A stretch of 32,483 bases of DNA from positions 1 to 32,483 of the IMG/VR virus record IMGVR_UViG_3300000517_000125, one strand, 5' to 3'. Positions 6,630 through 13,974 of the stretch are shown piece after piece; position 1 is the first letter of the stretch; each line of letters opens with the position of its first letter. The notes beneath the pieces were generated by a model. It made no database searches. It saw nothing but the letters and a program-made list of their open reading frames with translations, and was not told where the DNA came from. The DNA is from a virus. The translations under genes were made by a program, and so were the position numbers.

Positions 6630-8030
6630 TTATTTCTTAAGTGTATTCAGCAAATTTTTTAATTTTGCACTTTGAACGTCTGCTACAACTTTCTTGGATT
6701 CTGGTTCTACTTGATCGTGGACCTCATCATTTACAGTGCTTGTAGTCTTTACTTTGTCTAAAATTTGATTGGGACTAGCTTGGGGCTTGCTGTGACTGGG
6801 TTGCTCAGGGTCATCGTCTGTGATACGCATTGTTTCAACATCGTACTCTAAATCTAGCTTTTGACCGACCCCAGTAGAACTACGAGATTTCATGCACTGA
6901 ATCTGATATTTGCCCCTTTCGCGCATAGAACGAGAAGTAAAAATACCAAAAACATAGTCTGCTGTGTTAATCTTTGAAATACCACCAGCAATATGACTGT
7001 GATCAAACTCGATCTCTTCTACTGCCGACCTATTCAACTGAGAAGCAGTAACCATAACAATGTTTAATTCTTTAGCTAAATTGCGCAGTTCTTCACTTAC
7101 GTATTTGTCTTTGATAAACTGATCGTTAGGATTGACTTTTACAGACACCGGCATAACAAGATCAAGATAATCAACCATTACAAAGTCAATTTTCATACCT
7201 GTTTGAATTTGCAATTCGTTGATATATCCTCGTATTGTGTTTACATTACTTTGCGCTGGCAAACCTTTAACACGATATTTCCCAAACTTTTTGCCTGCCA
7301 TTTTTACTTGTAATTCAACAGAATCCATGTCTCGTCTAATATCTCTAGTGCTCATGTTAGTAAGCATGGCATCTGTTCTTAGCGAAGTCAATTCTTCAGA
7401 AAGTTCTAGTGTAATGTAAACACCATTTAGCCCTTGATTCAAAAAGTTAAGAGCCAAATTCATCATAATAAGAGACTTACCTGAGCCTGAACCACCAGCA
7501 AAAATATTTAGTTCGGCCCTACTCATGCCACCATACATCAATCTATCAAGCTGGGGCCAGCCTGTGCTTACTTGACCACCTTGATTAAAATAACGATTTA
7601 GTCTGTCTTTAGGGTCAATAAAATAGTCTGTGCCCATATCTCTTTGCAAAGATATTTGAACAGCATCTTTGATAATTTTTTCTACAGGATCAAATTCATT
7701 TTTTTCAAGCAAGTCTGCTGATTGCATAATTGCTCTTTCTAATTCGTGTCTTTTAGTAAAGCCTTCAAATTCTTCTAAGAACCATTCTTCTTGATCAGCA
7801 ATCTCAGGAACAGGATCAATTTGTTCGCCAGTTGCCGCTTTGATTTGAACTGGATCTGGCATAATGTTGTATTTTGTAGTGTGCTCTACAATAAATTCAG
7901 CAACCGGACGAAGCGTTCGGTCGAAATTTTGAGGGTTCATAATGTTCAATACACGAGTATAAAGTTCTGCATTGGTAACCATCATTTGCAAGAACACTCG
8001 TTGAACATCAACATTATACTCTTTTAACAA
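6630..8030 (-). CDS. 41: Replicative DNA helicase, DnaB/gp41 type
   Basis: A 466-residue RecA-fold hexameric helicase, the T4 gp41 counterpart that unwinds the lagging-strand template and binds the primase. Walker A is GGSGSGKS (179-186), Walker B VMVDYLD (284-290), and the DnaB-type segment VTASQLNRSAVEE follows. The N-terminal 150 residues are the usual helical collar region. The frame opens at TTG 8030, preceded by AGGAGAAAAC, and no better start is visible; it overlaps the primase gene by 17 bases, fitting the primosome pairing of the two products. The tail after about residue 410 is low-complexity (Pro, Ser, Lys). Confidence 0.95.
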   Translation of the reverse strand: MLKEYNVDVQRVFLQMMVTNAELYTRVLNIMNPQNFDRTLRPVAEFIVEHTTKYNIMPDPVQIKAATGEQIDPVPEIADQEEWFLEEFEGFTKRHELERAIMQSADLLEKNEFDPVEKIIKDAVQISLQRDMGTDYFIDPKDRLNRYFNQGGQVSTGWPQLDRLMYGGMSRAELNIFAGGSGSGKSLIMMNLALNFLNQGLNGVYITLELSEELTSLRTDAMLTNMSTRDIRRDMDSVELQVKMAGKKFGKYRVKGLPAQSNVNTIRGYINELQIQTGMKIDFVMVDYLDLVMPVSVKVNPNDQFIKDKYVSEELRNLAKELNIVMVTASQLNRSAVEEIEFDHSHIAGGISKINTADYVFGIFTSRSMRERGKYQIQCMKSRSSTGVGQKLDLEYDVETMRITDDDPEQPSHSKPQASPNQILDKVKTTSTVNDEVHDQVEPESKKVVADVQSAKLKNLLNTLKK

Positions 8031-8991
8031 GTTTTCTCCTTTTCATTTCTACTTTAATTTTACTATTTGTTGCTGATTCTAATATACTTAGTAACGTGGG
8101 CAGTTTTCCATATTTTAATACAGCATCATTAACATCTTTTATGTCACTAGACCAGTTTGGAATAGACACTTGAAATCCATAGTCTAGTGCCTGGTCACAT
8201 ATGCTCATTCCAGTTTTATCTTGATCTGGAACAACAATCACAGTTTTATGCAAACTTTTTAGTATTTGTGCTTGTTCTTTGCTTATTGTATCATGCGTCA
8301 ACGCACAACCGTTAATACTTAGGGCATCGAACACTCCCTCACATACAATACAAACTTCCCAGTCGGTCTTCTGTAAGTCGATACCAAATACATAACCCTG
8401 TTGCTGATTTTTAATATATTTGGGTATTCTGTTATCTAAAAATCTATCAATATGTCCAACTACTTTGTCTTTAAAAGTGTATGGTATAATAATTTTATTT
8501 GAGTTTCTTCCTTCTTCGTTCGGGGTAATCATAAAAGGATAGTCATCGGGACTAAACCCTCTGCTTTTTAAATAATCAGCAAACATTTTATGATCTGGAT
8601 TTTCTTTTGAAATCAATTCTGCATTTTCAGGCAAATCAACTTCTTTAAAATTAACTTTAAATTTTACTTTTTTCTTTTTGGTATAGTCAACGATATCTTT
8701 GTGCTTTAAACTTTCTAAATTAAACCTAGAAATATCTGCTTCACTGTAACCTAACCAACTTAACAAAAGTCTAAGGCGCTTGCTTAAGGGTTTACCTAAC
8801 TTATAAGCACATTTAAAATTACAATTAAAGCAATGATAAGTCCAATTTTCGTCAGCATCAAATATAATTCCGCCCCTAGATCGCTTGTCAGGATTGTGAC
8901 CGCGGTGATGGCAACACACAGCGTTAAAACTGTGCCAACCACTTTGAGTGATTTTTTTCTTACCAGGGATAACCGAAAGTATATCTAGCAT
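8014..8991 (-). CDS. 61: DNA primase, gp61/DnaG type
   Basis: A 325-residue primase that makes lagging-strand RNA primers with gp41. The N-terminal zinc-binding region has C26/C27, H29 and HCFNC (C54, C57). The TOPRIM core shows CEGVFDAL (E218) and VVPDQDKTG (D256, D258), with later acidic residues at 283-286. Length is close to T4 gp61. The N-terminal segment MLDILSVIPGKKK is conserved in marine T4-like phages. The next gene, helicase gp41, overlaps its 3' end. A TTGAAT/TACAAT promoter lies directly before the ATG and leaves a leader of only a base or two. Confidence 0.93.
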   Translation of the reverse strand: MLDILSVIPGKKKITQSGWHSFNAVCCHHRGHNPDKRSRGGIIFDADENWTYHCFNCNFKCAYKLGKPLSKRLRLLLSWLGYSEADISRFNLESLKHKDIVDYTKKKKVKFKVNFKEVDLPENAELISKENPDHKMFADYLKSRGFSPDDYPFMITPNEEGRNSNKIIIPYTFKDKVVGHIDRFLDNRIPKYIKNQQQGYVFGIDLQKTDWEVCIVCEGVFDALSINGCALTHDTISKEQAQILKSLHKTVIVVPDQDKTGMSICDQALDYGFQVSIPNWSSDIKDVNDAVLKYGKLPTLLSILESATNSKIKVEMKRRKLVKRV

Positions 8992-8999
8992 AGATTGCT

Positions 9000-9029
9000 A
9001 TTGTAACACAGTTTTAAAATAAAATTCAA
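9000..9029 (-). promoter_or_regulatory. Sigma70-type promoter for primase-helicase
   Basis: TTGAAT (9024-9029) and TACAAT (9000-9005) with an 18-base spacer. The -10 is preceded by TGT, the extended -10 form. The expected start falls one or two bases before the ATG at 8991. Confidence 0.5.
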
Positions 9030-9042
9030 CAAATAAGGATAA

Positions 9043-9819
9043 CTATCTAGCCAAAATCTTTTCGACTTCACCTTCTTCACTGACAAAGGTCATTCTAACA
9101 AACGGATGATATCCTTTGATTGTATAACCAAACGTGTCGCTGGTGTTAGCGTAAGTATTTGATGTAATTTCATACCATTCTACATCTGGCTGAGTTGATC
9201 CTTCAACTTTTACTTGACCTTGAAACTCATTAAATTTAGTTTGCAAGGTTAAGATAGGATTATCTTCAGTGTTGATTGTACTAGAATGATACGTATATTC
9301 TGTTAAACCATATGATGCTTCTCCTGAAGATACATTATTTGGAAAATCTTGCATTTGAGGAATTGTAACTTCTTCGGAGGGAACAAAAGTAGGCAATACT
9401 GAGTCTAAAATCATCATGTCTCCTCGGGCACCTGCATCTTGGTCTACAAAAACAGGAAAATCAAATTCACCTTCGGGAATTTCCAAAGAATAATGTGCTC
9501 TTTGTGCTGAAATATTTTCGATGTCGGAGGCATTTAACTCTAGTACAGCAATTCCTTTGAGCGAAAGTGTATTTCGAAGTGCTGTGTTTAGTAATATTTT
9601 GTCTCCTCTAGCATTTAGCAATCTAAATGTAATCGATTTTCCTGTAATATCTACAGGTTTTTGATCTTGATCTAAAAGTTGAAACTGTATTCTGTTGTCA
9701 ACGCCTTTGTTAAGTGTCAGTGGTTTAGCATATTGGGGCATATATTTTCTCGCAGAATTTCCTGTTAGGAGCACAACGGTTTGCTTTTGAATGTAAGTAA
9801 ATACTGATGTTGAATACAC
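9043..9819 (-). CDS. Baseplate/fibre-associated structural protein, BppU_N-like domain
   Basis: A 258-residue protein. Residues about 33-130 (NKGVDNRIQFQLLDQDQKPV, then ITGKSITFRLLNARGD) look like the BppU_N-type beta-sandwich found at the N-terminus of phage baseplate upper proteins and neck or fibre proteins. The rest is beta-rich with many Thr, Ser and Gly residues and ends in a strand-like segment GYHPFVRMTFV. The start is GTG at 9819, supported by AGGAG seven bases upstream. An ACTAAATA late promoter precedes it, as expected for a structural gene. The assignment to baseplate or fibre is by resemblance only. Confidence 0.65.
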   Translation of the reverse strand: MYSTSVFTYIQKQTVVLLTGNSARKYMPQYAKPLTLNKGVDNRIQFQLLDQDQKPVDITGKSITFRLLNARGDKILLNTALRNTLSLKGIAVLELNASDIENISAQRAHYSLEIPEGEFDFPVFVDQDAGARGDMMILDSVLPTFVPSEEVTIPQMQDFPNNVSSGEASYGLTEYTYHSSTINTEDNPILTLQTKFNEFQGQVKVEGSTQPDVEWYEITSNTYANTSDTFGYTIKGYHPFVRMTFVSEEGEVEKILAR

Positions 9820-9837
9820 GCTAAATCTCCTATATTG

Positions 9838-9845
9838 TATTTAGT
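9838..9845 (-). promoter_or_regulatory. Late promoter ACTAAATA
   Basis: ACTAAATA followed by a short leader carrying AGGAG, then GTG at 9819. The box is in the divergent gap between this gene and the plus-strand gene. Confidence 0.6.
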
Positions 9846-9863
9846 CTGGCTGTGCCAAAATAT

Positions 9864-9871
9864 TATAAATG
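9864..9871 (+). promoter_or_regulatory. Possible late promoter TATAAATG, plus strand
   Basis: TATAAATG differs from the T4 late consensus by the last base. It is 27 bases upstream of the plus-strand ATG at 9899 and is the best candidate to drive that gene. Confidence 0.4.
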
Positions 9872-9898
9872 GTAAAAAAAGTGTAAATAACAATAGTT

Positions 9899-10279
9899 AT
9901 GAATTCGGAAGACTTTTTTAATAAACTTAGCGAAGATCACCCCTATATTTCAATATGCTCACACGCAGGACAAGACTATGTGGGCATTATACAAAATCGC
10001 GATGATCTAGTCACTACTTTATATGACTACGGAGCGATTGTGTCTACAGAACTTAAAAAGAAGTTTTTAGAATTAGGAGATACTTGGTGGTGGGAAAGCA
10101 ATCGACAAATACCAATCAATTTATTTTTAAAAGAAGAATGGGACCCGTTTAAGCCTTATTTGAAAACTTTTAATAATAAAAGTTTAACACTACTTCATGG
10201 TCCGGTTATTAGCATGAATGAAATGACGAAAAAAAGAAAAAAGCGCCGAAGTATAACACTAGTTAAACGACTTTCTTGA
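9899..10279 (+). CDS. Conserved hypothetical protein, the only plus-strand gene
   Basis: A 126-residue protein conserved, as far as I recall, in marine T4-like phages but of unknown role. It begins MNSEDFFNKLSEDHPYIS, has a WWWESNRQIPINLFL segment near the middle (about 62-77) and ends in a strongly basic tail KKRKKRRSITLVKRLS, suggesting contact with nucleic acid or ribosome. It runs against all its neighbours, diverging from the structural gene at 9819 and converging on peptide deformylase, whose 3' end it overlaps by 17 bases. No clear Shine-Dalgarno precedes the ATG. Convergent transcription could let it and the deformylase gene interfere with each other. Confidence 0.75.
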   Translation: MNSEDFFNKLSEDHPYISICSHAGQDYVGIIQNRDDLVTTLYDYGAIVSTELKKKFLELGDTWWWESNRQIPINLFLKEEWDPFKPYLKTFNNKSLTLLHGPVISMNEMTKKRKKRRSITLVKRLS

Positions 10280-10769
10280 GTTTTTTTAAATATTTTTTTC
10301 TACGTTCCTTAGCAAATTTCAAACTAAGTTTAGCCACACGCTGATCAAAAGTAACTCCCATCAGATGATCGAACTCATGTAAAAAGACTCGCGCTCTAAA
10401 TCCATAAAATTCTTCTTGTTTGGTTTGCCCAGTAATAGTTTGATATGTCACTACTGCACTGCTAGGTCTTTTTACTTTTAGCCATAGACCTGGAAAACTT
10501 AAACAACCTTCTTCTCCCATAACACGATTGTCAGAAAGAGAAACAATTTTAGGGTTAATGCATGCAATTAGTTCATCTTCATTTCCCATAATAAAAACAC
10601 GCTTTTTTATTCCACACTGCGGCGCCGATAATCCTACACCGTTGTGTAGAAACATCAACCTAGACATTTCTTTAATAAGTTCGTTAGGATCTCCATCTAC
10701 TTCAAAGTCCCAATCGTCTGCTGGTTCTAGTAATACTGGATCATCTTCTTTGACTAATTTTAATTTCAT
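10263..10769 (-). CDS. def: Peptide deformylase
   Basis: A 168-residue enzyme that removes the formyl group from new proteins. All three signature motifs are present: GVGLSAPQ (44-51, with Q51), EGCLS (87-91, metal ligand C89) and HEFDH (131-135, ligands H131 and H135, catalytic E132). The C-terminus is basic. Phage deformylases are a known feature of marine T4-like phages, where they are thought to serve production of short-lived or membrane proteins during infection. It has a late promoter inside the end of the upstream gene, and its 3' end overlaps the convergent plus-strand gene. Confidence 0.95.
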   Translation of the reverse strand: MKLKLVKEDDPVLLEPADDWDFEVDGDPNELIKEMSRLMFLHNGVGLSAPQCGIKKRVFIMGNEDELIACINPKIVSLSDNRVMGEEGCLSFPGLWLKVKRPSSAVVTYQTITGQTKQEEFYGFRARVFLHEFDHLMGVTFDQRVAKLSLKFAKERRKKYLKKLKKVV

Positions 10770-10791
10770 TGTTTTTATATTCCAATTTATA

Positions 10792-11379
10792 TTATTTAGA
10801 ATTTTTATCTAATTGTTCCTTAAGTAAATTCATATGCACTACAACTAAATGTGCATAAGCAACACCATGTGCTTTTTTGAAAGCATATTCATCACTGTCC
10901 TTGTCCCATACAGTTTTACTTATTTCTTTCCATGGTTTACCAATCAAATGTTTTTTAGCTGGTCTAATCATTGCCAAAAACATAGCAAGCCTGGGTATAG
11001 AATTAACAGGTTCAGGTAATTGCTGTAATGTATCAAACTGATTACCTAAATGTATTAACTGCTCAACTACTTCTTTGTTTTTTAATAGAGTCCAATCAGG
11101 CTCTTGCATCAATTGTTCTAAGTGTTCTTCGTCTTTTACTTGAGAATATACGTGAACATTCAATAAATCTAGTTTGAAATATCCACGCTCTTCTGCTTCT
11201 TTGTAATCAATAGAAGCCATATCATTGACTGGATCATATGGAACTTTTGTTATATGTACACCCGTGTTATGCTTGCGTATTGGGTTTACTTTTCGCATAG
11301 CCGCAGGTGTGTGCTCAATCAAAGACAAAACTTTTTCCCTGTCTCCAAAGTCAATATCAATGTCATATTCTAATTTCAT
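10792..11379 (-). CDS. Miniature DnaE-like (C-family polymerase-like) protein
   Basis: A 195-residue protein in which segments align, in order, with the palm and fingers of bacterial Pol III alpha. YDIDIDFGDR (5-14) matches DnaE PDFDVDF, whose last two Asp are catalytic (here D8, D10). RKHNTGVHI (35-43) matches GKHAGGVVI, and YFKLDLLNV (67-75) matches VKFDFLGL with the third catalytic Asp (D71). LAMIRP (135-140) matches ALFRPGP, and FKKAHGVAYA (167-176) matches FNKSHSAAYA. The known protein is over 1,000 residues; here the PHP domain, much of the fingers and all of the C-terminus are absent. It is coupled by a four-base overlap to the upstream DexA-like exonuclease. Whether it polymerises DNA or is a binding remnant cannot be told from sequence. 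Confidence 0.75.
   Translation of the reverse strand: MKLEYDIDIDFGDREKVLSLIEHTPAAMRKVNPIRKHNTGVHITKVPYDPVNDMASIDYKEAEERGYFKLDLLNVHVYSQVKDEEHLEQLMQEPDWTLLKNKEVVEQLIHLGNQFDTLQQLPEPVNSIPRLAMFLAMIRPAKKHLIGKPWKEISKTVWDKDSDEYAFKKAHGVAYAHLVVVHMNLLKEQLDKNSK
10793..10800 (-). promoter_or_regulatory. Late promoter TCTAAATA before deformylase
   Basis: TCTAAATA overlaps the last codons of the mini-DnaE-like gene. The leader of about 18 bases contains TTGGAATATAAAAACA before the ATG at 10769, similar to leaders at 1751 and 29256. Confidence 0.5.
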
Positions 11380-11927
11380 GCCAAACCTGCTTTAATCAAC
11401 TTTTTGTATGCTTTTTGCACAACAATTGCTTGTTTTTCAGCATCATCTACTGCTCTGTGACTAGTTATGTTGCCCTCATCACGCAAACTTACTTGAGCAA
11501 TTTCATAAAGTGTTCTGGTATCACGCATAGACCAAAAAGGCCAAGGTATAGGATTAGGCTTATCGCTAGTTTGACGCCAAGCATTTTCCATAACTACTAA
11601 ATCAAATGGTGCTCCATTTGACCATACTGCTCTACGATTCCAGCAAAACTTATAAAGTATTTCCATACATTCTGCAAAAGGGGTTCTGTTTTCATCACTA
11701 AACGCTTCTTCGCGCGCTTCTGGATTTTGCTCGGACCACCATCTTAGTGTATCTTCACTAATGCTTCTATTATATACTTCAGTCTGATCTTCTATAGTAG
11801 GTCGAAGTTCTAATTTTTCTGCAACGCCATTGCCTTTTGGATTGAACCTTACCGCACCAATAGTAAGCACTACACAGTCTGGATCTGTGTGTAGCGTTTC
11901 TAAGTCAATCATTACGTCATTTGCCAT
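11376..11927 (-). CDS. dexA: DexA/DnaQ-type 3'-5' exonuclease
   Basis: A 183-residue DEDDh exonuclease. Exo I is MIDLET (D8, E10), Exo II lies in NGAPFDLVV (D109), and Exo III is SHRAVDDA (H157, D161 or D162). The best-known relative is T4 DexA, a 3'-5' DNA exonuclease. The gene is followed with a four-base overlap by the DnaE-like gene, recalling the epsilon-alpha pairing of Pol III. There is no Shine-Dalgarno. An extended -10 box TGATATAAT ends six bases before the ATG, so the transcript may be leaderless. Confidence 0.88.
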   Translation of the reverse strand: MANDVMIDLETLHTDPDCVVLTIGAVRFNPKGNGVAEKLELRPTIEDQTEVYNRSISEDTLRWWSEQNPEAREEAFSDENRTPFAECMEILYKFCWNRRAVWSNGAPFDLVVMENAWRQTSDKPNPIPWPFWSMRDTRTLYEIAQVSLRDEGNITSHRAVDDAEKQAIVVQKAYKKLIKAGLA

Positions 11928-11933
11928 AGTTCA

Positions 11934-11942
11934 ATTATATCA
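11934..11942 (-). promoter_or_regulatory. Extended -10 promoter TGATATAAT, leaderless spacing
   Basis: TGATATAAT with six bases between TATAAT and the ATG at 11927, placing the expected start on the A of ATG. The -35 region is weak (TTGTAT at a 19-base spacing), but the extended -10 can compensate. Confidence 0.45.
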
Positions 11943-11977
11943 TTATTATCAAAAAAACATACAAGTGTTTGGGCGAA

Positions 11978-12169
11978 TTATTCCCATCTTAGTCTGAACC
12001 AAAATCTTTCTTTTTCATCTAGTACTCTCCAAACATCTTTTCCAAATCTAGAATCAAAATATTTCGCATTTATATTATATTCTTTGCACCAGTTCCAAAC
12101 TTCACGTCTACTTACATCATTTACAAGGACATCTGTTTCTGGTATCTCCCAAAATCTATCGGGAGTCAT
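11978..12169 (-). CDS. Small hypothetical protein
   Basis: A 63-residue protein rich in Trp, Arg and Asp (FWEIPETDVLV, REVWNWCKEY, RFWFRLRWE at the end). No family is recognised. The ATG follows one base after the TAG stop of the zinc-finger gene (TAGCATG), so it is almost certainly translated from the same mRNA. Confidence 0.6.
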   Translation of the reverse strand: MTPDRFWEIPETDVLVNDVSRREVWNWCKEYNINAKYFDSRFGKDVWRVLDEKERFWFRLRWE

Positions 12170-12170
12170 G

Positions 12171-12884
12171 CTAATACCCAGCTTGAGACAATAAATTTGT
12201 TACTTGTGTTACATCGTCTTTGTTTCTCATAAATTTTAGTGCCCACTGTTCTGGGTTTATGTAATCAAATATCATTCGTTGTTGTGTCTCATCAAGAGTT
12301 TCTAAAAATGCAACACCGCTTTTGCTTTGATATAGCATCCATGGACTTATTCTTCCACCAACAATCAAATGACAAATTTTGTTTCTGTTGCCATATCTTA
12401 AAAAATCACAAGACTGTATTTCTTCTTTTTTGGCATGATTAATAGTTGTTTCTATGCTTCTACTAATAGCATCAAGCGGGTCTTCTTCTCTAAGATATTC
12501 GATTAAGTATCTTTCATAGTGTTGATCATTAGCCCACTTATCGACTTTAATTTGGTTTTTCATCAACCAATCAGCATAACGCATTATATTAATAGCATTG
12601 ATGTTAGCGCAATATGTGCCGAACTTAGTAAAAACAAGATAATAAGGACTTTTAATAAAGTCTAGATATGATTTTTGTTTTTTCGTGGGAGTGTTTTTTA
12701 CATAAAATCGTAACCAGCATTGAAAACCTATTCTATTACCAGGTAAATCTTTTTGTTGCCAGCGTCTTTTGTTTTCACAAAGATGCTTGTACAGGGTAGA
12801 CTCTCGTACAAATTCACGGTTACAAAACTCACACTGATATTTTTCAGTTGCCAAGTTCTTTTTCGTATTTGTCGATGTCTTCAT
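12171..12884 (-). CDS. Zinc-finger protein conserved in marine T4-like phages
   Basis: A 237-residue protein. The N-terminus holds a C2HC-type finger: C18 and C21 in CEFCNREF, H34 and C36 in LYKHLC. The remaining 200 residues are helical and aromatic with conserved-looking stretches (SYLDFIKSPYYLVF, RYLIEYLREEDPLDAI, INPEQWALKF) but no enzyme motif. I recall it as a conserved unknown next to replication genes in cyanophages. Its start lies 41 bases inside the upstream gp62-like gene, and it is followed directly by a 63-residue gene. A DNA- or RNA-binding role in replication or late transcription is possible; the evidence is only the finger and the context. Confidence 0.65.
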   Translation of the reverse strand: MKTSTNTKKNLATEKYQCEFCNREFVRESTLYKHLCENKRRWQQKDLPGNRIGFQCWLRFYVKNTPTKKQKSYLDFIKSPYYLVFTKFGTYCANINAINIMRYADWLMKNQIKVDKWANDQHYERYLIEYLREEDPLDAISRSIETTINHAKKEEIQSCDFLRYGNRNKICHLIVGGRISPWMLYQSKSGVAFLETLDETQQRMIFDYINPEQWALKFMRNKDDVTQVTNLLSQAGY

Positions 12885-13437
12885 CTGTAATTATATCTCC
12901 TAATATTTCTATATCTTCAAATTTCATATTTGGAAATTTGTTTGCTAGATACATTTTTCTTTTATGAACATCTACAAAAACTTTACTTAATTCAGAAAGA
13001 TCACTGTCGTTGGCAGTTTTATAGATTTTTTTATAATATTCTTTGATGTCTTTTTCTTTTGCAGGTTCTTTTAATTTGCTTACTCGTTCTTTAATATGAG
13101 GGATCCACTGATGAAACTGTTTGCCTAAGCCTGGACTAGAAGCACATAACATATACCATTGTAATTTAGGATGCTTTATTATATTTTCGTTGAACAAATG
13201 CGTATTGGCATGTTCATTTGTACTCATTACATAATATCTAGACAAATCCCCATTGCTTTTGATCGCACTCATCCAATGTATCAGCATAAACGGAACAAAC
13301 TTTTTTTGCTGATCGGGTGTTAATCGATCATAATAATCATAATCTTTGTTATCTAACGCGGCTAAGGCTTCAAATAAATTGAAGTCTTGCTTTTCAAACT
13401 TTTCATCTTTTGATACCGCTTTTTTCTTTTTTGCCAT
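12844..13437 (-). CDS. Possible clamp-loader small subunit (gp62-like)
   Basis: A 197-residue helical protein. The segment FNLFEALAALDNKDYDYYDRL, then FVPFMLIHWMSAI (about 20-58), then YVMSTNEHAN and LQWYMLCASSPGLGKQFHQW (about 69-110), follows the order and spacing of T4 gp62 (FFEIIGAINNK, KFMVENALSQF, YAMN, FNYLMAAVPRGKRYGKW). gp62 binds gp44 to load the gp45 sliding clamp. The match is weak and gp44 and gp45 are not in the window, so the call is tentative. The start codon follows immediately after the TAG of the upstream gene (TAGATG). The basic N-terminus (MAKKKKAVSK) is unusual for gp62. Confidence 0.45.
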   Translation of the reverse strand: MAKKKKAVSKDEKFEKQDFNLFEALAALDNKDYDYYDRLTPDQQKKFVPFMLIHWMSAIKSNGDLSRYYVMSTNEHANTHLFNENIIKHPKLQWYMLCASSPGLGKQFHQWIPHIKERVSKLKEPAKEKDIKEYYKKIYKTANDSDLSELSKVFVDVHKRKMYLANKFPNMKFEDIEILGDIITDEDIDKYEKELGN

Positions 13438-13938
13438 CTAAAACACCTGGCTGTAATCTACAATCTCGCAATTCCTACTAATGTCTTTTACAAAATAAAC
13501 GCATCTTGGCTTTGGACCGTTATCGATAGGAACGCATAAAAATTGACCGTTTCGCAATTTGGGTGCATACCAAGTCACTTCTTGATAAACATCGATAATT
13601 TCAATTGGCAAAAAACTAGGCGAGAATGCACTTAAAGGATTAAACTCAAATACGTCAAATCCCCTGTCGTTTAAACTAGTCAATGGTATAGTTTCTAAGT
13701 CTCCAACTTCTTCATCACCTATTAATACTTGCCAGTCCATTGGCATTTTAATTGTTTTTTCTCCTATTCGTACAACTAAAGCAGGTGCATTGAATGACTC
13801 TAAAAAAATTAAAGGTATATAGTGGTAATCTACATTATTTGGATTAGAATTATCCAAAATAGCAAATTGCATATCTTCAACTTCTTCTGGGAGCGTTTCA
13901 AGATTAAAGTATTTGTCTTCTAGTGTTAGTATACGCAT
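13438..13938 (-). CDS. Conserved hypothetical protein downstream of uvsW
   Basis: A 166-residue acidic protein with no recognised domain. It reads as alternating strands (MQFAILDNSNP, YIPLIFLESFNAPALVV, IEIIDVYQEVTWYAPKLRNG), suggesting a compact beta-rich fold, and ends DYSQVF. I recognise it as a conserved unknown near uvsW in cyanophages. There is no Shine-Dalgarno. A TTGACA/TATAAT promoter at the very end of uvsW places the expected transcription start on the A of the ATG. Confidence 0.65.
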   Translation of the reverse strand: MRILTLEDKYFNLETLPEEVEDMQFAILDNSNPNNVDYHYIPLIFLESFNAPALVVRIGEKTIKMPMDWQVLIGDEEVGDLETIPLTSLNDRGFDVFEFNPLSAFSPSFLPIEIIDVYQEVTWYAPKLRNGQFLCVPIDNGPKPRCVYFVKDISRNCEIVDYSQVF

Positions 13939-13944
13939 ATTATA

Positions 13945-13974
13945 ATTATATCATCCTATATTCTTATATGTCAA
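13945..13974 (-). promoter_or_regulatory. Consensus sigma70 promoter, leaderless spacing
   Basis: TTGACA (13969-13974, including the uvsW stop TGA) and TATAAT (13945-13950) are separated by 18 bases, and the -10 has the extended form TGATATAAT. Six bases separate it from the ATG at 13938. Confidence 0.65.
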
